A stretch of 64,000 nt of DNA. Origin: Fimbriiglobus ruber (lineage in GTDB: Bacteria; Planctomycetota; Planctomycetia; Gemmatales; Gemmataceae). The translations under genes were made by a program, and so were the position numbers. Under the pieces are notes generated by a model. It made no database searches. It was not told where the DNA came from and saw only the letters and a program-made list of their open reading frames with translations. The number at the start of each line of letters is the position of its first letter. Within the stretch, counting starts at the first letter, position 1. The stretch covers positions 1 to 64,000 of the forward strand of contig NZ_NIDE01000004.1 in assembly GCF_002197845.1 (NCBI RefSeq), in the 5' to 3' direction. Of the stretch, positions 52,760 to 61,685 are shown in pieces.

Positions 52760-53821
52760 ATGATCCACGCCGTCCGTTGCCCGAACTGCCAGGACTTGTC
52801 CCGCGTCGGGGCCGAAGCCCTCGGTCGAGTCGTCGCCTGTCCGCACTGTCAGCAGACGTTCGCGGCCGAACCCGACCCGGCGTTCGCGCCCGGGCTATCG
52901 GCCGTCGCGGCGCCCCCGCGCGCTGCCACGAAAAACCCGCCCCGGGCTCGTCGGGTACGGGCACGGGCGGGTGCGATACCAGTGGTAGGCACTGCCTCGG
53001 GGCACAGAGCCGAACCCGTTCCGCATCACGGCCCGCCGGCGGTTTTGATTGCGCTGGTGTTGGTGCCCCTGGGCATCCCGCTCCTCTGGTTGGTGGCCCC
53101 GGCGTTCACGGGGAAGGAACCGGTCTTCTCATTCGCCGCACCGGTCGCCCTCGCGCTCGGGTTGAGCGGGCTCGGGTTGGGCATCGGCTTCGCGCACGGG
53201 TGGACACTCGGGACGCGGGTCCGCGCGGTCATCGCTCTTATCCTGGTCGGATATTTTACCGGGGCGTTCCTGTATTTCATGAAGAAGGAATGGGCCGAGG
53301 CCCTGCGAAAGCACGTCGGCCCGGGGCGGTTGGAATGGAAGGAGACGTTCGAGCCGGAGGACAAAGGGTTTTCGGTCAAGCTGCCCGGGAAGGTCCGCCC
53401 TCGCGACGAGAGCGCGCTGCCGGGGTGGGAATTGAAGACGTACCGCTTCGTGTACGCCGACCAGGGCGGGAAGCACGCCAAGGGGGTGTTCACACTCGCG
53501 TACGACGTGGCTCACGGCACCCCGCCTGCCGACCTCGCCGGGCCGAAACTCGGGGACGACGACTGGTTCGAAAAGGCCAAGGCTGCCGTGGTCGCCGGGT
53601 GCGACGGAGACCTGAAAGGCGTTCGCCCCGTGACCGCCCGCAAGGGCAACCACCCCGGCCGTGAGTACGCAATAGTCCTGGCCGACGGGGCCACGAACCG
53701 GATCGTCCGCGTCTACCGGATCGGCCCGCGCGCCGTCTATTTGGCCGTCGAGGGGGCGTTCGTTCCGGACGACGCCGACTACGTTCGGGCGTTCTTCGAA
53801 TCCTTCGTCGTGTCCGAATAG
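52760..53821 (+). CDS. Zinc-ribbon membrane protein, function unknown
   Basis: This 353-residue protein starts at ATG 52760 with AAGAG upstream. Residues 5-30 form a zinc ribbon, C-P-N-C-Q-D then C-P-H-C-Q-Q-T-F (two CxxC pairs). A low-complexity Arg/Pro linker follows. Three hydrophobic helices lie at about 95-115, 123-145 and 150-172. The last 170 residues form a soluble domain (F-S-V-K-L-P-G-K-V, R-F-V-Y-A-D-Q-G-G-K, A-V-Y-L-A-V-E-G-A-F) likely on the far side of the membrane. The zinc-ribbon-plus-helices layout is frequent in planctomycetes; I do not recognise a function. Confidence 0.75.
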   Translation: MIHAVRCPNCQDLSRVGAEALGRVVACPHCQQTFAAEPDPAFAPGLSAVAAPPRAATKNPPRARRVRARAGAIPVVGTASGHRAEPVPHHGPPAVLIALVLVPLGIPLLWLVAPAFTGKEPVFSFAAPVALALGLSGLGLGIGFAHGWTLGTRVRAVIALILVGYFTGAFLYFMKKEWAEALRKHVGPGRLEWKETFEPEDKGFSVKLPGKVRPRDESALPGWELKTYRFVYADQGGKHAKGVFTLAYDVAHGTPPADLAGPKLGDDDWFEKAKAAVVAGCDGDLKGVRPVTARKGNHPGREYAIVLADGATNRIVRVYRIGPRAVYLAVEGAFVPDDADYVRAFFESFVVSE

Positions 53822-54205
53822 TGACCTTTCGGCGCCAACGGGTAATTAGGACGACAGCTCGCGGGTGCCGGTTTTAACATCGTGAGTTATTGGATTCGGG
53901 TGTGCCGGCACCTGAATACTCACTCGCTGCTCGCAACGATCGTCGGCCCTACCAGTAAAAATCGTTCTCGGTATTAAAACTCTTTCCGTGACGTGAAAGG
54001 TATACTTGGGAGGACAGAAGAATATTTCCGCCGGGGTCTGTGTGCGTTCTATGTTTGCAGCGATCTCGACGGGTAAACCTTACTGCACGGGCCGTTACGG
54101 CCGCTTAACAACGCGCATGCTATTCTTTGTGACTTCGTCTACCGGCCTCCTTGCACCTTCGCCCACAGCGGAGGAGGTTTTCGGTTCGCGCGCTGGGGAC
54201 CGCGG
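53822..54205. other. Intergenic upstream of the polysaccharide locus
   Basis: This 384-base gap precedes the first gene of the glycan locus and presumably holds its promoter. It has an AT-rich part around 53930-54060. A short frame at 54006-54209 has no ribosome site or recognisable product and is not called. Confidence 0.5.
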
Positions 54206-56077
54206 ATGAATGATCACGCACAACCGCACCGGCACATTCTCACGATCGGCCTGGAAGACTATTTCCAGGTGGGCGCGTTCAACCGGTTCGTCCAGAACAA
54301 TCAGTGGTACCGGTTCGAAGCCCGGCTCGCCCAGAACACCGACCGGACCCTCGCCCTCCTGGACGCTGCCGGTGCCCGGGCGACGTTCTTCGTCCTCGGC
54401 TGGGTCGCCCAGGAATTCCCGGACGTGGTCCGTAAGGTGGCCGCCGCCGGGCACGAAGTCGGCATCAAGGGCTACTACCACCGCGGCGTCCGGGGGCTGA
54501 CCCCCGACGAGTTCCGGGCCGATTGTCTGCGGGCGAAAGACGCGGTCGAGACCGCGTGCGGCCGCCGGGTGATCGGGTACCGACTGGCCGACGGGTGGCT
54601 CGGGCCCCGCGATCTTTGGGCTCTCGACGTGTTGGCCGACCTCGGCTTTGAGTACGACTCCAGCATCGCCCCGATCGGGGGCTCGTTCGCGAACGAGCCG
54701 TACCGCCGGTTCCCGCACGAACATATGGGTGAGCATCGCTCGCTCTGGGAAATCCCCATTTCAACGGCCCGGCTACTGGGCGTCCGGGTTCCGGTCGCGG
54801 GCGGGAATTATTTCCGCCAGCTGCCGGCCTGGGTTTCCCGGCGGGCAGCCGCCAAGTGGGATCAAAAGTATTCCGCGCCCCTCGTGGCCTACTTCCACGT
54901 CTGGGAACTCGACCCCGAACAGCCGCGGCTGGCGGTCGGGTCGTTCCTGACGCGTATCCGGCATTACCGGAACCTCAAACAAATGCAGGGCCGGATCGCG
55001 GCCCTGCTCGTCGCGCACCGATTTACCTCGGTGGCCGGGTATCTGGGCCTCGAACAGGCGCTGGAACCGGTCCCCGAGAGAGCGTCGACGGACCTGGCCC
55101 GGACACCCACCCCGGCGTCGGACCGCACCACCCCGACCGTTCCGGCATTAGTCGACGGCCAAATCCCGTCCGCCCAGCCGCGAGGCACCCCGGTCACGGT
55201 CGTCGTTCCTTGTTTTGACGAGGAAGAGATCGTCACGTACACGGCCCGTACGCTCCGGCGGGTCCGGCAGGTTCTCGGCGAAGGGGGGTATGCCGCCCGG
55301 TTCGTTCTCGTCGACGACGGGAGTACCGACCAAACGTGGAACGGGTTGTGGGCGGCGTTTGAAAACGACCCGGGGTTCGACCTCGTCCGGCACGACGTCA
55401 ACCTCGGCGTCGCGGCCGCGATCATGACCGGCCTCAAGCGGGCCGGGACCGAAATCGTCTGCTCGATGGACTGCGATTGTACTTACGACCCGCTCGAACT
55501 GTTGAACATGATCCCCCTGTTGACGCCGGGGGTCGACCTCGTCACCGCGTCGCCGTACCACCCGGCCGGGAAGGTGCGGAACGTCCCCGGCTGGCGGTTG
55601 CTCCTGTCCCGCGGGGCGGCCTGGCTGTACCGGCGGGTACTCCGCCAAAAGTTATACACGTACACGAGTTGCTTCCGCGTTTACCGGCGGAGCAGCGTGG
55701 CCGGCTTCCAGATGACGCACGGCCGGTATCTGGGCGTGGCCGAAATGGTCGGCCGCCTGGACCTCGCCGGCGGCAAGATCGTCGAACACCCAGCCACCCT
55801 GGAAGTCCGAATGATCGGCCGGTCCAAGATGAAGACGTTCCGGACCGTGATCGGGCACCTCGGGCTGCTCGCCAAGATGGCGGCCGCCCGGGCTTTCGGG
55901 TGGTGGGGAAAAGCCCCACGGGATCAGGTCATCAAGTCGGTGATCGACGCGCACCAGGCCGGGAACGCCGTCCTGATCCGGTCCCACAAGACCACCCCGC
56001 CTCCGTTCGATCCCGACGACCCGGACGTCCGCCGATTGATCCTAACGTCGCCCCCCACCCCGTCCGCCACCGAGTGA
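54206..56077 (+). CDS. Degenerate polysaccharide deacetylase fold fused to GT2 glycosyltransferase
   Basis: This 623-residue protein starts at ATG 54206 behind GGGGA. Residues 8-290 align with exosortase-associated polysaccharide deacetylases including their DUF3473 tail (A-G-G-N-Y-F-R-Q-L-P, Y-F-H-V-W-E-L-D-P-E-Q-P-R). The active-site motifs are altered: D-V-E-D is G15-L-E-D18, S-H-G-Y-x-H is I-K88-G-Y-Y-H92, and R-A-P-S-F-S is R126-L-A-D-G-W. Residues about 328-600 are a GT2 domain with V-V-V-P-C-F-D-E-E-E, D-D-G-S near 370 and D422-C-D424. It is the first gene of the glycan locus. The GT2 half looks active; the deacetylase half probably binds glycan without hydrolysing it, or does other chemistry. 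Confidence 0.85.
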   Translation: MNDHAQPHRHILTIGLEDYFQVGAFNRFVQNNQWYRFEARLAQNTDRTLALLDAAGARATFFVLGWVAQEFPDVVRKVAAAGHEVGIKGYYHRGVRGLTPDEFRADCLRAKDAVETACGRRVIGYRLADGWLGPRDLWALDVLADLGFEYDSSIAPIGGSFANEPYRRFPHEHMGEHRSLWEIPISTARLLGVRVPVAGGNYFRQLPAWVSRRAAAKWDQKYSAPLVAYFHVWELDPEQPRLAVGSFLTRIRHYRNLKQMQGRIAALLVAHRFTSVAGYLGLEQALEPVPERASTDLARTPTPASDRTTPTVPALVDGQIPSAQPRGTPVTVVVPCFDEEEIVTYTARTLRRVRQVLGEGGYAARFVLVDDGSTDQTWNGLWAAFENDPGFDLVRHDVNLGVAAAIMTGLKRAGTEIVCSMDCDCTYDPLELLNMIPLLTPGVDLVTASPYHPAGKVRNVPGWRLLLSRGAAWLYRRVLRQKLYTYTSCFRVYRRSSVAGFQMTHGRYLGVAEMVGRLDLAGGKIVEHPATLEVRMIGRSKMKTFRTVIGHLGLLAKMAAARAFGWWGKAPRDQVIKSVIDAHQAGNAVLIRSHKTTPPPFDPDDPDVRRLILTSPPTPSATE

Positions 56078-56136
56078 CACGCCCGCACTCGCATCAACCC
56101 GCCGCCCCCCGCCCGGGTTGACGGAGACTTTGCTGA

Positions 56137-57378
56137 ATGAACATCCCGCTCAAGCCGGTCGCGGCGCTGCCGCTGCCGTCCGACCAGGACGCCACCGGTC
56201 GGACCCTTGGGGACGAGGAGATCGCCCTGATCGCCGAAGCCGTCCGGTCCGGAACGTTGACCGTGACCAAGGGCCGGTTCGGTAAAACGCTCGAAACCGA
56301 TTTCGCGGCACTGGTCGGCGCAAAACACGCCGTCGCGTGCAGCTCGGGGTCGGCGGCCATTCATTGCGCCGTCGCCGCTTTCGACCCGGAGCCGGGCGAC
56401 GAAATCATCACCACGTCGATTACGGATATGGGTGCGCTCACCCCGATCCTGTATCAGGGGGCGATCCCGGTCTTCGCGGACGTGGACCCGCGGACCGGGA
56501 ACGTGACCGCCGAAACGATCGCAGCCCGGATCACCGACAGGACGAAGGCGATCGTCGTCACGCACCTGTTCGGCAACCCGTGCGACATGACGGCGATCAT
56601 GGCCCTGGCGGACGCCAAGAACATCCCGGTGATCGAGGATTGTGCCCAGGCGTTCCTCGCGACGCACGCTGGTAAGCCTGTGGGCACGTTCGGGGCGATC
56701 GGCTGCTTCAGCCTCCAGCAGGGCAAGCATGTCACCACCGGCGAAGGCGGCTTGGTCGTAGCCAACGATCCGGCCCTCGCCCGCCGGGTCTACCTGTTCG
56801 TGAACAAGGCGTGGGGGTACGGGGACGCCAACCCGGACCACTACTTCATCGCCCTCAACTACCGGTTTAGTGAGATCCAGGCGGCCTGTGCGGTCGCACA
56901 GATGGCCAAGCTCCCGAGCGTGGTCGCGTCCCGCGTGGCGACGGCCGCCCGGATGGACGAGTTGCTGGCCGGTACGCCCGGCGTCGAAATTCCGCACCGC
57001 GAACCGAACGACGCGCACACGTATTGGAAGTACTGCCTCCGCGTCGACCCGGCGGTCATCCCCGGCGGGCCGACCGCCCTGGGCAAAGCCCTGAAGGAAG
57101 CGAACATCGCGTCCGCCCCGCGGTACATCCAGAAGCCGGCGTTCCGGTGCGCGGTGTTCCGCGACCAGAAGACGTTCGGCGCGAGCCGGTGGCCGTTCAC
57201 CCTGGCCCGGCCGGAAGCAGTCGACTACTCCGCCGAGCGGTTCCCCGGAACGTTCGACTACCTAGACCGGGTACTCGTTCTCCCGTGGAATGAGAAGTAC
57301 ACGGACGACCACCTGAACTACTTAGGAGCATCGATCTATCAGGCAGCCACCCGGTTGGCCCAAGGGGGTGCCGCGTGA
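56137..57378 (+). CDS. DegT/DnrJ/EryC1/StrS family sugar aminotransferase
   Basis: This 413-residue PLP enzyme adds an amino group to a keto-sugar or keto-cyclitol. Family motifs are G-T-L-T-V-T-K-G, C-S-S-G-S-A-A-I-H-C, V-I-E-D-C-A-Q-A-F (Asp for PLP) and the Schiff-base lysine K197 in S-L-Q-Q-G-K-H-V-T-T-G-E-G-G. The Q-Q-x-K form is closer to scyllo-inosose/amino-cyclitol aminotransferases than to the usual S-F-Y/F-x-x-K sugar enzymes, so the substrate is uncertain. The stop overlaps the next gene's GTG by four bases. With the following dehydrogenase and acetyltransferase it makes a Wbp/Wlb-like three-step set. Confidence 0.9.
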   Translation: MNIPLKPVAALPLPSDQDATGRTLGDEEIALIAEAVRSGTLTVTKGRFGKTLETDFAALVGAKHAVACSSGSAAIHCAVAAFDPEPGDEIITTSITDMGALTPILYQGAIPVFADVDPRTGNVTAETIAARITDRTKAIVVTHLFGNPCDMTAIMALADAKNIPVIEDCAQAFLATHAGKPVGTFGAIGCFSLQQGKHVTTGEGGLVVANDPALARRVYLFVNKAWGYGDANPDHYFIALNYRFSEIQAACAVAQMAKLPSVVASRVATAARMDELLAGTPGVEIPHREPNDAHTYWKYCLRVDPAVIPGGPTALGKALKEANIASAPRYIQKPAFRCAVFRDQKTFGASRWPFTLARPEAVDYSAERFPGTFDYLDRVLVLPWNEKYTDDHLNYLGASIYQAATRLAQGGAA

Positions 57379-58469
57379 GCCCGTCCAAATCATCTACCGC
57401 TCCAATCACCTTCGCCCTGATCGGAGCCGGGGGCATCGCCCAGAGCTACGCGCAAGCCTTCGACGGACATCCGGACGCCCAGTTAACGGCCGTCGCGGAT
57501 GTCCGCCTGGGCGCCGCCCAGGCGATGGCCGAACGGTTTAAGTGCCCGGCGTTCGAGGGCTACAAGGCGCTGCTGGCCGACGGGCCGGCCGTCGACGCCG
57601 TTCTCATTTGCACTCCGCCGGACACGCACGAGGAAATCACGACCGCGTTCGCCCGCCGGGGCGTGCACGTGCTGTGCGAGAAGCCATTCACGATCACCCC
57701 GGCGAGCGCGAAGCGGATGGTGATCGAGGCCAGGCAGGCCGGCGTCCTGCTGACGATGGCGTCGAAGTTCCGGTACGTCGAGGACGTCATTAAGGCCAAG
57801 TCGATCGTGGCCTCGGGCGTCCTCGGGGAAATCGTCCTGTTCGAGAACGCGTTCACGTCCCGGGTCGACATGTCGACCCGGTGGAACGCCGACCCGAAGG
57901 TGAGCGGCGGCGGGGTGTTGATCGACAACGGGACGCACTCGGTCGACCTGATGCGGTACTTCCTCGGGCCGCTGGCCGAGGTCCACTGCGTCGAGGGCAA
58001 GCGGGTCCAGGGGTTGGAAGTAGAAGACACGGTCCGCGTGTTCGTCCACTCGGCCGCCGGGGTCATGGGGAGCGTCGACCTGTCCTGGAGCCTGAACAAG
58101 GAACTCGACTGGTTCCTGAACATCTACGGCTCGCAGGGTACCCTCCAGGTCGGGTGGAAGCAGTCCAAATACCGGCAAGCCGGGCGGGACTGGGTCGTGT
58201 TCGGCAAGGGGTACGACAAGACGCAGGCGTTCCGGTCCCAGATCGGTAACTTCGCCCGCGCGATCCAGGGGACCGAGCCCCTGCTCATCAGCTGGGAGGA
58301 CGCGATCGCGTCCGTGGACGCGATCGCCGCCGCCTACCAGTCGCTCCGGGAATCCCCGTGGACGGGCGTCAAGTCCCGCAGCCCCGCGGATATGACCCGC
58401 ACGCCGGCGCCGGCCGGGGTTGGCATCGACGCTCAAGCATTGGGGAGGGTCCTCGATGCAGGACGTTGA
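57375..58469 (+). CDS. Gfo/Idh/MocA family sugar dehydrogenase
   Basis: This 364-residue protein starts at a GTG overlapping the aminotransferase stop. The Rossmann part begins I-G-A-G-G-I-A-Q-S-Y-A-Q-A-F, then I-C-T-P-P-D-T-H and the C-E-K-P-F-T motif with the catalytic Lys of the family. The C-terminal half is the alpha/beta oxidoreductase domain, with D-N-G-T-H-S-V-D-L-M-R. In WbpB/WlbA such an enzyme oxidises C3 of a UDP-hexuronate to set up transamination; the neighbours fit that order of chemistry, but the gene order here is aminotransferase first. An inositol-type substrate is an alternative. Confidence 0.9.
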   Translation: MSPSKSSTAPITFALIGAGGIAQSYAQAFDGHPDAQLTAVADVRLGAAQAMAERFKCPAFEGYKALLADGPAVDAVLICTPPDTHEEITTAFARRGVHVLCEKPFTITPASAKRMVIEARQAGVLLTMASKFRYVEDVIKAKSIVASGVLGEIVLFENAFTSRVDMSTRWNADPKVSGGGVLIDNGTHSVDLMRYFLGPLAEVHCVEGKRVQGLEVEDTVRVFVHSAAGVMGSVDLSWSLNKELDWFLNIYGSQGTLQVGWKQSKYRQAGRDWVVFGKGYDKTQAFRSQIGNFARAIQGTEPLLISWEDAIASVDAIAAAYQSLRESPWTGVKSRSPADMTRTPAPAGVGIDAQALGRVLDAGR

Positions 58470-59184
58470 CACGCCCCCGCCCGCCAGCCTGGCGCCGTCG
58501 GCCGCCCCTCCTGCCCGGGTTCACCCCACCGCGCTGATCGAGCCCCGCGTCGTCCTCGGGCGGGGGACGAGCGTGTGGGACAACGTCCACATCCGGCACG
58601 ACACGACGGTCGGGGACGAGTGCATCATCGGCGAGAAGACGTACATCGCGTACGGCGTCAAGATCGGGCACCGGTGCAAGATCAACAGCATGGTCTACGT
58701 CTGCACTTCGGTCACGATCGAAGACGGCGTGATGATCTCGGCCGGGACGATCTTCACGAACGACAAGTTCCCCCGCGCCGCGACCCCGGACCTGCGGCAC
58801 CTGAAGCCGTCCGAGCCGGACGACCAAACTCAGGAAACGCTCGTCCGTGAAGGGGCGACGATCGGGGCCGGTTGCACGATCGGCTCCGGCCTGACGATCG
58901 GCCGCTGGGCGATGGTCGGCATGGGGGCGCTCGTGACCAAGTCGGTGCCCGACTACACACTCGCCATCGGCCACCCGGCCGTCCCGGTCGGGGTGGTCTG
59001 CCGGTGTGGTCAGCTACTCCTCCGTTATGCCCCTGGCGAATCGCCCGCGTTCGAGCAACTGAGCTGCGAAGCCTGCGAGCGGCTGTACGAGTTCGAGGCG
59101 GGCGTCGTGACGGAACTTGACCTGCCGGACGTGCCTGCCGTTCCGCCGCTCGGCGTGCCGAAGCGGAAATCGGCGGGGACGTGA
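58456..59184 (+). CDS. Hexapeptide-repeat N-acetyltransferase with C-terminal zinc ribbon
   Basis: This 242-residue protein starts at ATG 58456 behind GGGGAGGG, overlapping the dehydrogenase gene by 14 bases. Residues about 20-175 form a left-handed beta-helix with hexapeptide repeats (V-V-L-G-R-G-T, C-I-I-G-E-K-T, T-I-G-A-G-C-T-I-G-S-G). The order and F-T-N-D-K-F-P-R match WlbB/WbpD-type UDP-amino-sugar N-acetyltransferases. The extra C-terminal part holds C-R-C-G and C-E-A-C, a possible zinc ribbon not usual in the family. It should acetylate the amino group made by the upstream aminotransferase. Confidence 0.88.
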   Translation: MQDVDTPPPASLAPSAAPPARVHPTALIEPRVVLGRGTSVWDNVHIRHDTTVGDECIIGEKTYIAYGVKIGHRCKINSMVYVCTSVTIEDGVMISAGTIFTNDKFPRAATPDLRHLKPSEPDDQTQETLVREGATIGAGCTIGSGLTIGRWAMVGMGALVTKSVPDYTLAIGHPAVPVGVVCRCGQLLLRYAPGESPAFEQLSCEACERLYEFEAGVVTELDLPDVPAVPPLGVPKRKSAGT

Positions 59185-59192
59185 TTTTTCCA

Positions 59193-59320
59193 GGCGAGCG
59201 GGGGACGTTAGTCCCCTGATTCTCGACCCTGAAGAAACGGTTCGACGCACTCTCAACCAATGACTTAACGACGAGTTTGCCCGAAAACGGGAATCAGGGG
59301 ACTGACCTCCCCCGCTCGCC
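59193..59320. repeat. 29-bp inverted repeat within glycan locus
   Basis: Arms 59193-59221 and 59292-59320 match as reverse complements with two mismatches; the core is GGCGAGCGGGGGA and AGTCCCCTGATT. The loop is 70 bases. It fills the gap between the acetyltransferase and the FAD-oxidoreductase gene and ends about 20 bases before the latter's start, so it could attenuate transcription or divide the locus into two units. Confidence 0.75.
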
Positions 59321-59341
59321 TTGCTGGGGAAACACTCTCCC

Positions 59342-60676
59342 GTGGATACTTCTGCCGAACATTGGGGCATCGTCGGCGGGGGCGTTCTCGGCCTCGCGCT
59401 CGCGGACCGGCTCCGCGCGGCGGGCCACCGCGTCACCGTACTTGAGGCCGCCCCCCAGCTTGGCGGGTTGGCCGCCGCGTGGGATTTGGGTGGCATCACC
59501 TGGGACAAGCACTACCACGTCATTTTGCTATCGGACACGAACGTCCAGCGGCTGCTCAAAGACCTGGGTCTCGATTCCGAGTTCGTCGGCGTCGAGACCA
59601 AGACCGGGTTTTATACCGACGGCCGACTTTACTCGATGTCGAACTCGTTGGAGTTCCTGCGGTTCCCACCGCTCGGCCTCGTCAGCAAGTTCCGCCTCGG
59701 CCTGACGATTAGCCACGCATCCCGGTTGAAGGACTGGAAAGCCCTGGAGAAGATCCCGGTCGTTGAGTGGCTGACGAAATGGTCCGGCCGGCGGACGGTG
59801 GAGAAGATCTGGCTGCCGTTACTCCGCGCGAAACTCGGGGATAGTTACAAGATCGCCTCGGCCGCGTTCATCTGGGCGATCATCGCACGGATGTATGCAG
59901 CCCGGCGTTCGGGGCTCAAGAAGGAGATGTTCGGCTACGTCCGCGGTGGGTACGCGCGAATTCTCGACAGGTTCGCCCAGGTACTTGCAGATCGAGGCGT
60001 CGACATCCAGACGAACGCGGCGGTCGCCCGCGTCGAACCGGAGACGGCCGGCACGGTCCGTGTCGATATGGCGGACGGCACCGCCCAACACTTCGACCGC
60101 GTGGTTGTGACAGCGGCCGCGCCGCTCGCGTCCCGGCTCGTTCCCGGGCTGGCGACCGCCGAACACGAGCGGTTGGCCGGCGTGACCTACCAAGGCATCG
60201 TCTGTGCGTCCGTCCTGCTCAAGAACCCGCTCGACCGATTTTACGTCACTAACATCACCGACGATTGGGTGCCGTTCACGGCCGTGATCGAGATGTCCAC
60301 CCTGGTCGACCGGGCCGCGTTCGGAGGCAATTGTCTGGTCTACCTGCCCAAGTACGTCGCCCCGAACGATCCCCTATTCGACGAATCGGACGAATCGATC
60401 CGTGCCCGCTTCCTGACCGCGCTCGCCCGCATGTACCCGCATTTCCGGGAAGACGAGGTGCTGGCGTTCAAGGTGTCGCGTGTGCGGAATGTGTTCGCCG
60501 TCTCGACGCTCGATTACTCCGCCCACGTACCGTCGATCGCGACCAGCCTGCCGGGCGTGTACCTGGTGAACTCGTCGCAAATTGTGAACGGGACGCTGAA
60601 CGTCAACGAGACGTTGCAACTCGCCGACCACGCCGCGGCGACGCTTCTGGCCGACCGCGTTCCCGTGCCGGTCTGA
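59342..60676 (+). CDS. NAD(P)/FAD-dependent amine-oxidase-fold oxidoreductase
   Basis: This 444-residue flavoprotein starts at a GTG (59342); a TTG at 59321 is also possible. The N-terminal dinucleotide fold is W-G-I-V-G-G-G-V-L-G-L-A-L-A, with L-E-A-A-P-Q-L-G-G-L-A-A-A as the amine-oxidase FAD motif. The C-terminal part has P-G-V-Y-L-V-N-S-S-Q, then N-E-T-L-Q-L-A-D. Proteins of this type in glycan loci are annotated as protoporphyrinogen-oxidase-like or UDP-galactopyranose-mutase-like; the substrate is not decided. It is in line with the glycan genes and the next deacetylase gene follows 39 bases later. Confidence 0.82.
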   Translation: MDTSAEHWGIVGGGVLGLALADRLRAAGHRVTVLEAAPQLGGLAAAWDLGGITWDKHYHVILLSDTNVQRLLKDLGLDSEFVGVETKTGFYTDGRLYSMSNSLEFLRFPPLGLVSKFRLGLTISHASRLKDWKALEKIPVVEWLTKWSGRRTVEKIWLPLLRAKLGDSYKIASAAFIWAIIARMYAARRSGLKKEMFGYVRGGYARILDRFAQVLADRGVDIQTNAAVARVEPETAGTVRVDMADGTAQHFDRVVVTAAAPLASRLVPGLATAEHERLAGVTYQGIVCASVLLKNPLDRFYVTNITDDWVPFTAVIEMSTLVDRAAFGGNCLVYLPKYVAPNDPLFDESDESIRARFLTALARMYPHFREDEVLAFKVSRVRNVFAVSTLDYSAHVPSIATSLPGVYLVNSSQIVNGTLNVNETLQLADHAAATLLADRVPVPV

Positions 60677-60715
60677 TTCCCCACGCCTCATTGTGACCCG
60701 CCTCGGACCCGATCC

Positions 60716-61681
60716 ATGCCCCGCCCCCTGTGTAGCCTGTCGCTCGACCTGGACAACCTCTGGTCGTACTTGAAGACGCATGGCGACCCCGGGTGGGACA
60801 CCTACCCGTCGTACCTGGAAACGATCGTCCCGCGCGTCCTCGCGCTGCTGAAAGCGCGGGGGCAGAAGATCACCTGGTTCATCGTCGGCAAGGACGCGGC
60901 GGAGCCCGCGCATCATCCGGTCCTTCGCGAGATCACCCGGCAGGGCCACGAGGTCGGCAACCACTCGTTTCACCACGAGCCCTGGCTGCATCTGTACGCC
61001 GAGCGCCAGATCGAGGACGAACTGTCGCGGACCGAGGACGCGATCGAGGCGGCCACCGGCGCGCGGCCCGAGGGCTTCCGCGGGCCGGGCTTCAGCTTCT
61101 CCCCGACGCTCCTGACCGTCCTCGCCCGCCGCGGCTACCGCTACGACTGCTCGACGTTCCCGACCTTCCTCGGCCCGCTCGCCCGGATGTATTACTTCGC
61201 CACCGCGAAGGGCCTGACGGCGGACGAGAAGGCGCAGCGCAAGCAACTATTCGGCAAACTGAGCGAAGGGTTCCGGCCGCTCGCACCGTACACCTGGAAC
61301 ACTGGCGCGGGACCGTTACTCGAAATCCCGGTCACAACGATTCCGGTGATGAAGACCCCGTTTCACCTGAGTTACATCCTCTTTCTGGCCGGCTTTTCGA
61401 AAGCGGCAGCCCGGGCGTATCTGCGGGTGGCCGTGACGATGTGTAAGGCGACCGGGATCGAGCCTTCCTTCCTTCTCCACCCGCTCGACTTCCTCGGCTG
61501 CGACGACACCGACCGGCTCGCGTTCTTCCCGGCGATGAAGCGGCCGCACGCCGAGAAGCTCGAATTCGTCGTCGAGGTGTTCGACCTGTTGGCCCGTGAG
61601 TTCACCCTCGTACCGATGGGCGACCACGCGACCGCCGCGGCCCGCCGGTTGGCGGCCGTCACCCCAGTTCCGGTCGGGTAG
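60716..61681 (+). CDS. Polysaccharide deacetylase (NodB domain), motifs intact
   Basis: This 321-residue protein has a complete NodB set: S-L-D-L-D-N at residues 9-14 (catalytic and metal Asp), N-H-S-F-H-H (H-x3-H metal pair) and R-G-P-G-F-S-F-S (motif 3). The domain runs about 5-170. A further 150 residues, including F-L-L-H-P-L-D-F-L-G, cover the end of the barrel and a helical tail. It should remove N- or O-acetyl groups from a surface glycan or its lipid-linked precursor. No signal peptide is present, suggesting a cytoplasmic substrate. It is four bases from the next gene and co-transcribed. Confidence 0.88.
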   Translation: MPRPLCSLSLDLDNLWSYLKTHGDPGWDTYPSYLETIVPRVLALLKARGQKITWFIVGKDAAEPAHHPVLREITRQGHEVGNHSFHHEPWLHLYAERQIEDELSRTEDAIEAATGARPEGFRGPGFSFSPTLLTVLARRGYRYDCSTFPTFLGPLARMYYFATAKGLTADEKAQRKQLFGKLSEGFRPLAPYTWNTGAGPLLEIPVTTIPVMKTPFHLSYILFLAGFSKAAARAYLRVAVTMCKATGIEPSFLLHPLDFLGCDDTDRLAFFPAMKRPHAEKLEFVVEVFDLLAREFTLVPMGDHATAAARRLAAVTPVPVG

Positions 61682-61685
61682 CCCA

